Below are positions 26,321 through 34,576 of a stretch of 64,000 nucleotides of DNA, piece by piece. The notes under the pieces are model-generated. The model saw only the letters and a program-made list of their open reading frames with translations. It searched no databases and had not been told where the DNA came from. This DNA is from Paludibacteraceae bacterium. Its GTDB lineage: Bacteria; Bacteroidota; Bacteroidia; Bacteroidales; Paludibacteraceae. The position numbers were made by a program, and so were the translations under genes. The stretch spans positions 27,386-91,385 of the forward strand of contig JAFYSK010000063.1 of assembly GCA_017559385.1 (NCBI GenBank). The letters run 5' to 3'. Position 1 is the first letter of the stretch. The number at the start of each line of letters is the position of its first letter.

Positions 26321-27220
26321 CTATTTTTCTATCGTGTGGTTGGATCGTCTCCACCATGTCATTTGCCTTTTGGCATAGTGTCTGCTATTTTGTTGGATCA
26401 TTTCGATGGCTTTGTCCAGAGTCCATTCGCCCCTGAAATATTTGAGCAACTCTTTGTAGCCTACGGTATTGATGCTGTTGGGTAGTGAAGGGTTGCTATC
26501 GGCTGAAGCAGACAAGTCCACCCCTAGTTTTTCGAAGGCTGCTTTTGCCTCTTGTACGAGTCCAGCCTCTATCATTTTGTGTACGCGCAGATTGATCCGC
26601 TGGTAGAGTTCCTCTCTTGGGCGCTCAATCATGATGTACTCAATGTCAAAAGGGTTATCTGATTCTCGATTTCCGAATCCCGATACACGGAACTCCGAGA
26701 ATGTCTTTCCGCTGGCCAGGCATACTTCGATGCAGTGCATTAGACGTTGTGGGTTCTGCTGATCGACTTGTTGCCAGTATTGAGGATCAAGGCGTTGAAC
26801 TTCTTGTTGGAGCCATTCTAACCCCTTATCTTTATAGGCTTTGCGGACTTGTGTTCGTATTTGCTCAGGAACTTCAGGTATGTCGTCTAGCCCCTTGCAT
26901 ACTGCATCAATATACATCATGCTGCCTCCAACCATTATGACGTGGTCATGCTTGGTGAAGAGTTGTTGCAGTAGGGCTTTACAGTCGCGAGCGTATTGAC
27001 CTGCACTGTAACTCTCATGTAGGTCCTTGATGCCGATGAAGTAGTGCTGAACTCGGCTGAGTTCTGCATGGGTAGGTGCGGCAGTGCCTATAGGTAGATC
27101 GCGATAGATTTGTCTGGAATCAGCACTGACGATGGGGCATCCCCATTGTTCAGCCAATTCAAGACTTTTATCTGTTTTGCCTACTCCAGTAGGGCCTAGT
27201 ATGACAGTGAGTGTGGGCAT
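26321..27220 (-). CDS. miaA: tRNA dimethylallyltransferase, 299 aa
   Basis: MiaA transfers a dimethylallyl group to N6 of A37 in tRNAs reading UNN codons. The P-loop GPTGVGKT is at residues 9-16. Family motifs SADSRQIYRDLPIGTA, HYFIGIKDLHESYSAGQ and VGGSMMYIDA follow, then RLMHCIEVCLASGK and the Y-A-K-R-Q-M-T-W end. The start overlaps the upstream stop by one base (TAATG), so the two genes are coupled. Confidence 0.95.
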   Translation of the reverse strand: MPTLTVILGPTGVGKTDKSLELAEQWGCPIVSADSRQIYRDLPIGTAAPTHAELSRVQHYFIGIKDLHESYSAGQYARDCKALLQQLFTKHDHVIMVGGSMMYIDAVCKGLDDIPEVPEQIRTQVRKAYKDKGLEWLQQEVQRLDPQYWQQVDQQNPQRLMHCIEVCLASGKTFSEFRVSGFGNRESDNPFDIEYIMIERPREELYQRINLRVHKMIEAGLVQEAKAAFEKLGVDLSASADSNPSLPNSINTVGYKELLKYFRGEWTLDKAIEMIQQNSRHYAKRQMTWWRRSNHTIEK

Positions 27221-27765
27221 TAGAACATTGATCCATCATCCCAACTCAGATCCTGAAATCCGTCGGCATCCAAATCGTTGATGTCAAATTCGCTTTGGCT
27301 AAACATGTCGTCGTCCTCCCATGCGCTATCTTTAGCGCGAGCGGCCTCAGCAGCCTCTTCGGTCTGTAGTTGTTTAGGTGCTTCGCCACGAGTCTCCACG
27401 CAATCTACACCATACATAACGCCTGGTAAAATTTCGGTGAGGCTACCAAAGAAATAGCGTTCGTACATAGGGTCAAAGACATAGATCATGCGTTGTCCTC
27501 TGTCTTCAAGCAATTCGCTTAGGCGGGTGGACTCCATGATCATATTGTCATATTCGAAGTTGCTACCCATTTCAATGAGAGTAACTTCTTGCTCTTTCTC
27601 CCAATGATCGTTGCACATGATGAACGAAGTCATTTGATCATCAGGGTAGTTGACACTTTTAAGGATAGCATTGTGTAATTCTAGGAAAGTGGCATCGCTA
27701 TCCGCTTCAAAAACGAGACGAAAATCGTCTACTTCTTCGCAAGAAAATGTAATCTTGTATATCAT
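27220..27765 (-). CDS. pRiA4b ORF-3-like acidic protein, 181 aa
   Basis: The first ~120 residues follow the plasmid pRiA4b ORF-3/IS1096 TnpR-like fold (FSCEEVDDFRLVFEADSDATFLELHNAIL, FIMCNDHWEKEQEVTL, FDPMYERYFFGSLTEI). The last 60 residues are strongly acidic (DDDMF, DINDLDADGFQDLSWDDGS). It is a conserved Bacteroidota neighbour of miaA as far as I remember; its function is unknown. The promoter lies at 27867-27837 and the coupled stop-start with miaA indicates a bicistronic unit. Confidence 0.75.
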   Translation of the reverse strand: MIYKITFSCEEVDDFRLVFEADSDATFLELHNAILKSVNYPDDQMTSFIMCNDHWEKEQEVTLIEMGSNFEYDNMIMESTRLSELLEDRGQRMIYVFDPMYERYFFGSLTEILPGVMYGVDCVETRGEAPKQLQTEEAAEAARAKDSAWEDDDMFSQSEFDINDLDADGFQDLSWDDGSMF

Positions 27766-27836
27766 AATTGTTAATTAGGTTGTTTTCTGTAATTATGTAT
27801 GTTATATTTTTTGACACATTACGCGCAAAATCGCTG

Positions 27837-27867
27837 CAAAAGTACAACTTTTTTCGCAAATATGCAA
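27837..27867 (-). promoter_or_regulatory. Promoter of the pRiA4b-like/miaA operon
   Basis: Minus strand TTG at 27867-27865, 20 bp, TACTTTTG at 27844-27837; leader about 65 nt. Confidence 0.85.
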
Positions 27868-27915
27868 CTAATTTGCGCATTATTTTGAAAATAATGCATA
27901 TTGAAAATAAAAGGC

Positions 27916-27946
27916 TTGTGCAATCCATTTTTTTTTAGTAATTTTG
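27916..27946 (+). promoter_or_regulatory. Promoter of the nucleosidase-like gene
   Basis: TTG 27916-27918, 20 bp, TAATTTTG 27939-27946; ATG at 27971. Confidence 0.85.
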
Positions 27947-27970
27947 CCGAATAATTGATGTAGATATTGT

Positions 27971-28510
27971 ATGAATAATCATTTTATTGTGATCGCCGAG
28001 GCGGGCGATTTTATAGGCGAGCAAAAGTTGATAGCTCAGCATTTGAATGGTCAGATGGTGGGTGATGAGTGGCATATGGCGGATGGAACGGTGTGGGAAA
28101 TTATAGTGACCGGAGTAGGTGCAATTAATGTGATGCAAACGCTTCGTAATCTTCCTCGTAATGCCCAGATAATCAATATAGGATACGCAGGAAGTGCTAA
28201 TTATGAGATAGGTTCTGTGGTGTGTGTGGAGGAGGCTAGATTGAATCATCCATGTGTGAGCTATCCAGAGCCGGAATTGAAGCTCAAACCCGTGTCTTCT
28301 GAGTGGTTGAAGGCTCCATGTGATAGTATGGTATCGGTGTGCTATAGTAATACTGATTTTGTGCTTCAGTCGGACTATAAGGATTGTGTCTTTGACATGG
28401 AGCTGGCCTATATCGCCGCTATGGGATTTGAGAATCTTGTAGCGCTCAAGATCGTGAGTGATAACTTGAGTCTTCACGCTTATCGTGAGGTAGCGGCTGG
28501 AGTAGAGTAA
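27971..28510 (+). CDS. Nucleoside phosphorylase/MTA-SAH nucleosidase-like protein, 179 aa
   Basis: The chain has the PNP/UDP phosphorylase superfamily order but is short (179 versus about 230 residues). It starts with a hydrophobic strand (HFIVIAEAGDF), then VTGVGAINVMQTL and IINIGYAGSAN, and ends with FDMELAYIAAMG. The DME(L) corresponds to the substrate-binding D-M-E of nucleosidases, and KIVSDN fits the catalytic Asp region. It probably cleaves a nucleoside such as methylthioadenosine or S-adenosylhomocysteine, but specificity cannot be told. It is monocistronic with its own promoter. Confidence 0.75.
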   Translation: MNNHFIVIAEAGDFIGEQKLIAQHLNGQMVGDEWHMADGTVWEIIVTGVGAINVMQTLRNLPRNAQIINIGYAGSANYEIGSVVCVEEARLNHPCVSYPEPELKLKPVSSEWLKAPCDSMVSVCYSNTDFVLQSDYKDCVFDMELAYIAAMGFENLVALKIVSDNLSLHAYREVAAGVE

Positions 28511-28597
28511 GGAGTCATGAGAATCCCTGAGTAAGGGGGATGAGATAGCATACATGCGCGGTTTTTGCTGAAAAAAGAGAACTTTTTCGTCAAAAAT

Positions 28598-28628
28598 TTG
28601 CGTATGTGCTTTTTTTGTTGTACCTTTG
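28598..28628 (+). promoter_or_regulatory. secDF promoter
   Basis: TTG 28598-28600, 20 bp, TACCTTTG 28621-28628; leader about 97 nt ending AACAAAATAATTAAAC-like, the A/T-rich start context usual in this phylum. Confidence 0.9.
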
Positions 28629-28729
28629 CACGCTATTTTCGTGTATTGCACCCGCAGTGCGCATACGCGAGACGGCGAGAATAGTGTTAGAGAAAACTAA
28701 TATTAACAAAATAATTAAACAAAAACATT

Positions 28730-31700
28730 ATGCAAAACAAAGGACTAGTTATCACGTTGGCAGTCTGCTTGGCTTTGGTGAGCTCGTTCTACTTGTCATT
28801 TTCATTTGTGACAAAGTATCACGACAACAAGGCAGTAGAGTATGCTCAAGGTGATATTGCGATGCAGCAACAGTATTTGGACTCTATCGCAAGTGAAAAA
28901 GTGTGGTTCGGCTACACATTGAAAGAGTGCCGTGAGAAAGAGATTAACCTTGGTCTTGACCTCAAGGGTGGTATGAACGTGACCATGGAAGTGTCAGTAA
29001 AAGACATTTTGAATGTATTGAGTGGTCATAGCAATGCTGAGATTTATACCAAGGCAATTGCTGAGGCTGACAAGAAACAAAAAGCTTCAGGCGATGATTA
29101 CTTGACATTGTTCTTCGAGTCATTTGAGCAGATCGATAAGAATGCAAAGTTGGCATCTATTTTTTCTACCGCAGAATTGAAGGGAAAAGTTGCTCTTGAT
29201 GCATCAAACGAGGATGTGAAGAAGGTGATTCGCGAGGAGGTTGAGGGTGCTATTGACAACTCATTCAATGTGCTTCGTACTCGTATTGACCGCTTTGGTG
29301 TGGTACAACCAAACATTCAAAAGTTGGCTCAAACTGGACGCATCTTGATTGAATTGCCAGGTATCAAAGAGCCTGAGCGTGTTCGTAAATTGCTTCAAGG
29401 TTCTGCTAACCTAGAGTTCTGGGAGACTTATGAAGTGTCAGAATTGATGAATCAATTGACACAAATCAACAGTAAGTTGGCTGAGGCAAACGCTAGTACT
29501 GAGGCTGCTCAAGAAACTACCCAAGAGACTGTAGCAGAGGAGACCACCGAAACTGTAAATGAGTTCGACTCATTGGTAGCAGAGGTAGATAGCGCTACAA
29601 AGGCTCAAGAGGATCAAGCAGCTGCTATAGAGGAGTATAAGAAGACTAATCCATTGTTCTATGCGTTGAATTTCAACGGACAAGTACAAGGTCCAATCGT
29701 AGGTACTGTACACTATACAGATACAGCTAAGGTGATGGAGATGTTTAACTCACCAGCTGCAAAGGAGATCTTGCCACGCGAGTTGAAATTGGTTTGGACT
29801 GTTAAGGCTATTGATAAAGCTGAGTCTCTCTACCAACTAATCGCATTGAAGTCTATCAATGGTCGCCCATCTCTCGAGGGTGAGGTAATTACCAATGCTC
29901 GTGCAGACTTTGGTCAAACATCTGCGTATGCAAATGTATCTATGACTATGAACAACGAGGGTGCACGCAAATGGCAACGCATCACACGCGATAACATTGG
30001 TAAATCTATCGCTATTGTGTTGGACGGTTATGCATACAGTTTCCCAACTGTACAAAACGAGATTGCAGGTGGTAGTTCACAAATCACTGGTAACTTTACC
30101 GTAGAAGAGGCTAAGGACTTGGCTAATACATTGAACTCAGGTAAGATGCCAGCTCCTGCACATATCATTCAAGAGGACGTAGTAGGTCCATCATTGGGTC
30201 AAGAGGCTATTCATGATGGTCTTTGGAGTTTCGCAATTGGTTTTATTTTGATTCTCCTTTACATGATTATCTACTATGGTTTGATTCCAGGTTTGATTGC
30301 TGACTTCGCATTGCTTTGCAACGTATTCCTACTTGTAGGTGTTCTCTCTTCATTCTCAGCAGTGTTGACCTTGCCTGGTATTGCCGGTATCGTGTTGACC
30401 ATGGGTATGGCTGTGGACGCTAACGTGCTTATCTATGAGCGTATCCGTGAGGAGCGTCGTGCAGGAAAGAGCTTGCGCAAAGCTATTGAAGATGGTTTCG
30501 GAAACGCTATCTCTGCAATTATTGACTCTAACGTAACATCATTCTTGACAGGTGCTATCTTGGCGATCTTCGGTACAGGTCCAATCAAGGGCTTCGCCGT
30601 GACTTATATGATCGGTATCGTATCTTCATTCTTGACAGCTGTGTTTATTTGCCGTCTCTTGCTTGAGGCTTATGCAAAGAAAGAAGATGCTAAGGAGCTT
30701 AACTTTACCACTAAGTTGATGCAAAACTTCTTGCAAAACACCAAGGCAAACTTTATTGGTGCTCGCAAGGTGACTTATATCATTTCTGGTGTATTGTTGG
30801 TGGTTTCTATCCTTGGTGTTACTCCACAAGTGATGGGTAAATTGAACTTGGGTATTGACTTCTCTGGTGGTCGCAACTATATCGTTCGTTTTGCTCAACC
30901 TGTTAACACAGAGGAAGTGAATGCTAATTTGGACAACGTGTTTATGGCTGCTAAAACTGCTAATGCAGATGAAGAGTCATTCTCACTCAATGTTATTACT
31001 ATTGGTGATAACAACCAAGTTCGTATCTCTACTAACTACCTGATTAATGATGATTCTGATAACGTGGATGAGATCATCGAGGCATTGCTATATGAAGGTT
31101 GCAAGCCATTCTTGGCAGAGGGTGTTACTTTGGATGAGTTCAAGTCTACTGAGATTAATCCAGAGATAGGTATCATGCAATCTCAAAAGGTAGGTCCTGC
31201 TGTGGCTGACGATATCACCCAATCCGCTATTTGGGCAGTGTTGGCAGCATTGGTTGCAATCTTCTTATATGTATTACTCCGTTTCCGTAACTTTGCATTC
31301 TCTGTTGGTGCGTTGACCGGTTTGGCACACAATACATTGATTGTATTGGGTGCTTATGCACTTCTTTGGAAGGTGATGCCATTCTCAATGGAGATTGACC
31401 AATCATTTATTGCGGCTATTTTGACTGTAATTGGTTACTCTATCAACGATACAGTGGTTGTATTTGATCGCGTGCGCGAATATAAAGGTCTATATCCAAA
31501 ACGTGCGCTCAAGCAAAATATGAACGATGCGTTGAATCACACATTGAGTCGTACATTCTCAACCTCTATGTCAACTCTCGTAGTGTTGATCGCTATCTTC
31601 TGCTTTGGTGGTGAGACAATCCGCGGATTCGTGTTCGCATTGCTCATTGGTGTTGTAGTAGGTACTTACTCTTCACTTTGTGTTGCAAGCCCATTGGCAT

Positions 31701-31759
31701 ATGATATCCAAGAGGCTATGGTACGTCGCAAAGAGAAGAAAGCTGCTGCCGGTAAATAA
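28730..31759 (+). CDS. secDF: Protein translocase subunit SecDF fusion, 1009 aa
   Basis: SecD and SecF assist Sec translocation using the proton gradient. The N-terminal half has one membrane segment, the large P1 periplasmic region (INLGLDLKGGMNVTMEV, NSFNVLRTRIDRFGVVQPNIQ) and five membrane segments with GMAVDANVLIYERIREE. The second half begins near residue 670 and repeats the layout: NLGIDFSGGRNYIVRF and GYSINDTVVVFDRVRE. The fusion is typical of Bacteroidota. A Thr/Glu-rich linker (EAAQETTQETVAEETTETV) interrupts the P1 region around residues 260-280. Monocistronic, with a strong promoter and terminator. Confidence 0.97.
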   Translation: MQNKGLVITLAVCLALVSSFYLSFSFVTKYHDNKAVEYAQGDIAMQQQYLDSIASEKVWFGYTLKECREKEINLGLDLKGGMNVTMEVSVKDILNVLSGHSNAEIYTKAIAEADKKQKASGDDYLTLFFESFEQIDKNAKLASIFSTAELKGKVALDASNEDVKKVIREEVEGAIDNSFNVLRTRIDRFGVVQPNIQKLAQTGRILIELPGIKEPERVRKLLQGSANLEFWETYEVSELMNQLTQINSKLAEANASTEAAQETTQETVAEETTETVNEFDSLVAEVDSATKAQEDQAAAIEEYKKTNPLFYALNFNGQVQGPIVGTVHYTDTAKVMEMFNSPAAKEILPRELKLVWTVKAIDKAESLYQLIALKSINGRPSLEGEVITNARADFGQTSAYANVSMTMNNEGARKWQRITRDNIGKSIAIVLDGYAYSFPTVQNEIAGGSSQITGNFTVEEAKDLANTLNSGKMPAPAHIIQEDVVGPSLGQEAIHDGLWSFAIGFILILLYMIIYYGLIPGLIADFALLCNVFLLVGVLSSFSAVLTLPGIAGIVLTMGMAVDANVLIYERIREERRAGKSLRKAIEDGFGNAISAIIDSNVTSFLTGAILAIFGTGPIKGFAVTYMIGIVSSFLTAVFICRLLLEAYAKKEDAKELNFTTKLMQNFLQNTKANFIGARKVTYIISGVLLVVSILGVTPQVMGKLNLGIDFSGGRNYIVRFAQPVNTEEVNANLDNVFMAAKTANADEESFSLNVITIGDNNQVRISTNYLINDDSDNVDEIIEALLYEGCKPFLAEGVTLDEFKSTEINPEIGIMQSQKVGPAVADDITQSAIWAVLAALVAIFLYVLLRFRNFAFSVGALTGLAHNTLIVLGAYALLWKVMPFSMEIDQSFIAAILTVIGYSINDTVVVFDRVREYKGLYPKRALKQNMNDALNHTLSRTFSTSMSTLVVLIAIFCFGGETIRGFVFALLIGVVVGTYSSLCVASPLAYDIQEAMVRRKEKKAAAGK

Positions 31760-31778
31760 TCGCTAGCATATATGCAAT

Positions 31779-31812
31779 AAAAAACAACAGGCCATATGGT
31801 CTGTTGTTTTTT
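31779..31812. terminator. secDF terminator
   Basis: AACAACAGGCC (31783-31793) pairs with GGTCTGTTGTT (31798-31808) across ATAT. An A run precedes and a T run follows, so it can work for both strands. Confidence 0.85.
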
Positions 31813-31815
31813 TGT

Positions 31816-31850
31816 GCTAGTAGAACTAGTTGTGCTAGTTAATCTAGTAC
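31816..31850. repeat. CTAG-rich microrepeats
   Basis: Four GTGCTAGT/GAACTAGT/AATCTAGT units, of the same style as those after aroB (8810-8866). Confidence 0.75.
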
Positions 31851-31851
31851 T

Positions 31852-31929
31852 CGGAACAGGTCTTGTGACCCCGCTATATCGTGGTGACCTTGTTCCTCCT
31901 ATACCCGGAACAGGTCTTGTGACCCCGCT
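31852..31929. repeat. 24-bp direct repeat including the tRNA-Arg 3' end, with inverted copy between
   Basis: CGGAACAGGTCTTGTGACCC plus CGCT occurs at 31852-31875 and 31906-31929 (54-bp period). The right copy covers the last bases of tRNA-Arg. GTGACCTTGTTCC at 31884-31896 is a near-inverse copy, so a hairpin can form on the minus-strand transcript just behind the tRNA. Confidence 0.75.
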
Positions 31930-31993
31930 GGGATTCAAACCCAGGACCTTCAGAACCGGAATCTGACGCTCTATTCGGCTAAGCTACAGGGCC
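31920..31993 (-). tRNA. tRNA-Arg (anticodon CCG)
   Basis: The minus strand folds as a cloverleaf. The acceptor arm GGCCCTG pairs with CGGGGTC (two wobbles). The D-arm is TAGCTTAGCCGAATAGAGC. The anticodon stem TCAGA/TCTGA carries loop TTCCGGT, and the T-arm contains GGGTTTGAATCCC. The anticodon CCG reads CGG. The discriminator is A and CCA is not encoded. No clear promoter precedes it, so it may depend on read-through or an atypical promoter. Confidence 0.93.
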
Positions 31994-32000
31994 TTCGTCG

Positions 32001-32148
32001 GAATGCGCTTGCGCAATGACTGCCGCTAGGCGGCATTGGGCGACCGCGATTCCTCCTCTTAAATCGAACTAAATCAACTTAGTTCGATTTATATTGTGTA
32101 TTTTCTTGTTTTTTGAATGCGCTTGCGCAATGACTGCCGCTAGGCGGC
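32001..32148. repeat. 34-nt identical direct repeats flanking a terminator
   Basis: 32001-32034 and 32115-32148 are identical: GAATGCGCTTGCGCAATGAC followed by TGCCGCTAGGCGGC. Each copy carries two small hairpins, TGCGC-TT-GCGCA and GCCGC-TAG-GCGGC. They lie 114 bp apart on either side of the hairpin at 32060-32091. Confidence 0.85.
32060..32091. terminator. Perfect 13-bp hairpin, terminator of the metallopeptidase gene
   Basis: TAAATCGAACTAA (32060-32072) pairs fully with 32079-32091 around ATCAAC. It lies 64 nt past the minus-strand stop at 32155. Confidence 0.7.
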
Positions 32149-32154
32149 TCAATG

Positions 32155-32832
32155 TCAATTGCGGCGACCGCCCATAAAAATTGATATGTAGTATATCAAG
32201 GTACCTAAGGATGCTAATGCTGCAACTACATAGGTGTATGCTGCGCTGCGTAATGCAGTGGCCGCCATTGGTGTCGTTTCGTAGGTTGTTATACTTGCTT
32301 GTTCGAGCCATTGAATGGCACGGGTGCTGGCATTGATTTCAACGGGCAGTGTGATAAATGAAAATAATGTGGTGGTAGCATATAAGATAATGCCTACTAA
32401 TAATAGGTTAGGGAAGGTGTTAAATAGTATAAGACCTCCTAGCAAAATCCATGTCATCCAACGAGAAGCAAAACTAACAACGGGCACTAGGGCTGTGCGC
32501 ATTTGTAGAGGTGCATACTCGTGGGCGTGTTGCAAGGCATGTCCGCACTCATGCGCGGCAACGGCAGCAGCTGCCACGGAGTTAGAACTATAAACCGATT
32601 GTGATAGGTTCACCGTTTTTGTACGTGGATCGTAGTGATCTGTTAAGTGACCCGGAGTAGATACCACTTTGACGTCATAAATGCCGTTGTCGCGTAGCAT
32701 CTTCTCGGCTACGTCGCGTCCAGTTAGTGGCAAGTAAACCTTGCTAAATTTTTTAAAACGCTGTTCCATAAGTGCGCTGACTAGCCAGCTTGCCAGTGCA
32801 ACACCAATAAATAATATCCAATAAGTGTTCAT
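32155..32832 (-). CDS. Membrane zinc metallopeptidase (YugP-like, neutral zinc metallopeptidase family), 225 aa
   Basis: An N-terminal membrane helix (YWILFIGVALASWLVSALM) is followed by the cytosolic part with A-A-H-E-C-G-H-A-L-Q-H near residue 95, the H-E-x-x-H Zn site of the PF04298-type peptidases. Three further hydrophobic helices follow (VPVVSFASRWMTWILLGGLIL and beyond). SVYSSNSVAAAAVAAHE and the C-terminal ALRSAAYTYVVAALASLGTLIYY are family-like. The physiological substrate is unknown. The Fur-type regulator gene ends 7 nt upstream on the same strand. Confidence 0.88.
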   Translation of the reverse strand: MNTYWILFIGVALASWLVSALMEQRFKKFSKVYLPLTGRDVAEKMLRDNGIYDVKVVSTPGHLTDHYDPRTKTVNLSQSVYSSNSVAAAAVAAHECGHALQHAHEYAPLQMRTALVPVVSFASRWMTWILLGGLILFNTFPNLLLVGIILYATTTLFSFITLPVEINASTRAIQWLEQASITTYETTPMAATALRSAAYTYVVAALASLGTLIYYISIFMGGRRN

Positions 32833-32839
32833 ATTAAAG

Positions 32840-33310
32840 TTAGTTTATTTTAGTGATTTGTTTTCTTCTACACACTTTGCAGTGTCCATAAATATATAAG
32901 GAGTATCTGTCTTGAACGAAGTTGGTGAAGTTTTTGTCGTCTAGCATTCGTTGGATGGTAGAGTCTTTAACTTCGCTGATTCGTCCACATTTTTGACATA
33001 TGATTTTTACGGATGAGTGGCGTAAAAATACAATTTCATACTGTGTGGCGCGTTTGCCAAAATCCTTTTCAAGTCGATGCACGATTCCAGCCTCCTCCAT
33101 TATGGAGAGGGTATTGTAGACGGTAGCTCTGCTGATGGTGATACCTGTAAGTGCGTATCTGAGGTCGTCTACTGAAAATCGTTGAAGCGTACAAACAGCA
33201 GATAAAATGGTCATGCGTTCAGCTGTGTGCCTTAATTGATGAGTTTCGATATAGGCACAAAGTCGTTGGTAAGCTTCTCTGTAAATATCGTCTTGCTTCT
33301 TGTGTGGCAT
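32840..33310 (-). CDS. Fur/PerR-family transcriptional regulator, 156 aa
   Basis: The winged helix (residues ~15-90) contains LRHTAERMTILSAV and ISRATVYNTLSIMEEAGIV, the Fur-family DNA-binding helices. A C-terminal dimer domain with C-Q-K-C (near 103) and C-K-V-C (near 145) holds a structural zinc. The regulatory metal (Fe, Mn, Zn or peroxide-sensing Fe) cannot be decided: the usual H-x-H-x-x-C cluster is altered to LRHSSVKIIC. It starts 3 nt after the upstream acetyltransferase gene's stop, so the three genes 34444-32155 form an operon. Confidence 0.88.
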   Translation of the reverse strand: MPHKKQDDIYREAYQRLCAYIETHQLRHTAERMTILSAVCTLQRFSVDDLRYALTGITISRATVYNTLSIMEEAGIVHRLEKDFGKRATQYEIVFLRHSSVKIICQKCGRISEVKDSTIQRMLDDKNFTNFVQDRYSLYIYGHCKVCRRKQITKIN

Positions 33311-33313
33311 ATG

Positions 33314-34444
33314 TTAAATAGGTTTGATATATGCTCGTCTGCGTTTGTGGTATTTATGTGGGAACATCTCCCAATGACCGAGGTTTTTGAAATTGGTTTC
33401 CATGATGGCAGTAGTCTCCACTCGCTGGATGTTGTATTTCACAAAATAAGGATGTTGGTCAGCTATAATAACCGCATTTAAGCCCTTGTCTTGGTAGTCC
33501 GGTCTTACGGCAATGATGAGTAAATCAAATGCTTCGTAGGTCTTCGCTTTTAGTGCTTTAAGCAGGTGTATCCAACCAAATGGGAATAATCTACCTTTGC
33601 CTTTTCGTAGCGCTTTAGAAATGTCTGGCATGCCTGCTCCAACTCCTACAACTTCGTCTTTTTCGTTAACGACGATAGTGACAAAATCAAAGTTGAGCAA
33701 CGGGAAGAACATGTCTAAGTAATGTTGCTTCTGGCGTTTGGTAAGTGGCTGGAAATTATATAACTTTTGATATGCAATATCAATTACATCCATGTATGAT
33801 GTGCCGTATTTTTTAATCAGTTCCTTGCAATCTTTCACCTTGTCCACACGTACATGGCTGCGTTCCTCAACAATCTTTGCCATTCTTCCAAAACGCTCTG
33901 GAAGCTCTTGAGGAGGGTAGATTTGCATTTCAATCCAGTCATTCTCTTTTACAAGTCCATAGTCGTCCATGTGATGTTCGTAGTAAGGGTAGTTGTAGAG
34001 AGATGCCATTGGTGCGAGGTGGTCATGACCTTCAATGAGTAGTCCTTGCAGATCAAAATCAGTGAATCCAACTGGGCCATTGAGTGCAACCATACCCTTC
34101 TCTTTTCCCCATGCAGCAACGGCGTCTAATAGGGCGCGGCTCACCTCGAGGTCATCAATAAAATCCATCCAACCAAAACGGACATTTTTTACGCCCCATT
34201 TTAGATTGGCCTGATGGTTGATTATACCTGCAATGCGTCCAACAGCTTTGCCGTCCTTATATGCCATGAATAAAATATGCTCGCAAACATCAAATGCCGG
34301 ATTCTTTTTAGTGTTGAAAGTGGACATATCGTCCAAAATCAAATGAGGACAAAAGTACTCGCAATTCTTATAAAAATCGTTACCAAATTTTACAAAGCGA
34401 AATAGGTCAATTTTGGAAGTGATTTGTTTAATTTCTACAGCCAT
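33314..34444 (-). CDS. GNAT-like protein of the Bacteroidota double-domain type, 376 aa
   Basis: The chain looks like two GNAT-type halves. The first has HILFMAYKDGKAVGRIAGIIN (residues ~57-77) and the second FVTIVVNEKDEVVGVGAGMPD and IIAVRPDYQDKGLNAVII (the acetyl-CoA-binding loop region). It matches a conserved family of hypothetical acetyltransferases in Bacteroidales. Substrate unknown. It is the promoter-proximal gene of an operon with the Fur-type regulator and the metallopeptidase. Confidence 0.75.
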   Translation of the reverse strand: MAVEIKQITSKIDLFRFVKFGNDFYKNCEYFCPHLILDDMSTFNTKKNPAFDVCEHILFMAYKDGKAVGRIAGIINHQANLKWGVKNVRFGWMDFIDDLEVSRALLDAVAAWGKEKGMVALNGPVGFTDFDLQGLLIEGHDHLAPMASLYNYPYYEHHMDDYGLVKENDWIEMQIYPPQELPERFGRMAKIVEERSHVRVDKVKDCKELIKKYGTSYMDVIDIAYQKLYNFQPLTKRQKQHYLDMFFPLLNFDFVTIVVNEKDEVVGVGAGMPDISKALRKGKGRLFPFGWIHLLKALKAKTYEAFDLLIIAVRPDYQDKGLNAVIIADQHPYFVKYNIQRVETTAIMETNFKNLGHWEMFPHKYHKRRRAYIKPI

Positions 34445-34472
34445 TTTACTTAAAAATATACATTTCTGGGTG

Positions 34473-34503
34473 CAAAATTACAAATAATTTGTAAAAATAC
34501 CAA
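34473..34503 (-). promoter_or_regulatory. Promoter of the GNAT-fur-peptidase operon
   Basis: Minus strand TTG 34503-34501, 20 bp, TAATTTTG 34480-34473. Confidence 0.85.
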
Positions 34504-34522
34504 ATATATCGATATTTTTTTG

Positions 34523-34530
34523 TAATTTTG
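34523..34530 (+). promoter_or_regulatory. -7 element for the LOG/hemD/rnpA operon
   Basis: TAATTTTG in the same context (TTTTTTTTGTAATTTTGCAGCC) as other promoters. No TTG lies at the usual distance, so -33 is degenerate. Confidence 0.65.
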
Positions 34531-34576
34531 CAGCCGATTTTGTAGTATGTGATTTTTAAATAGTAAATTTGTATAG

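Noticed and set aside
27935-28651. 238-codon minus-strand ORF opposite the nucleosidase gene
   Set aside because: No family resemblance, composition His/Tyr/Ile-rich as expected for a shadow frame, and it crosses a clear plus-strand promoter.
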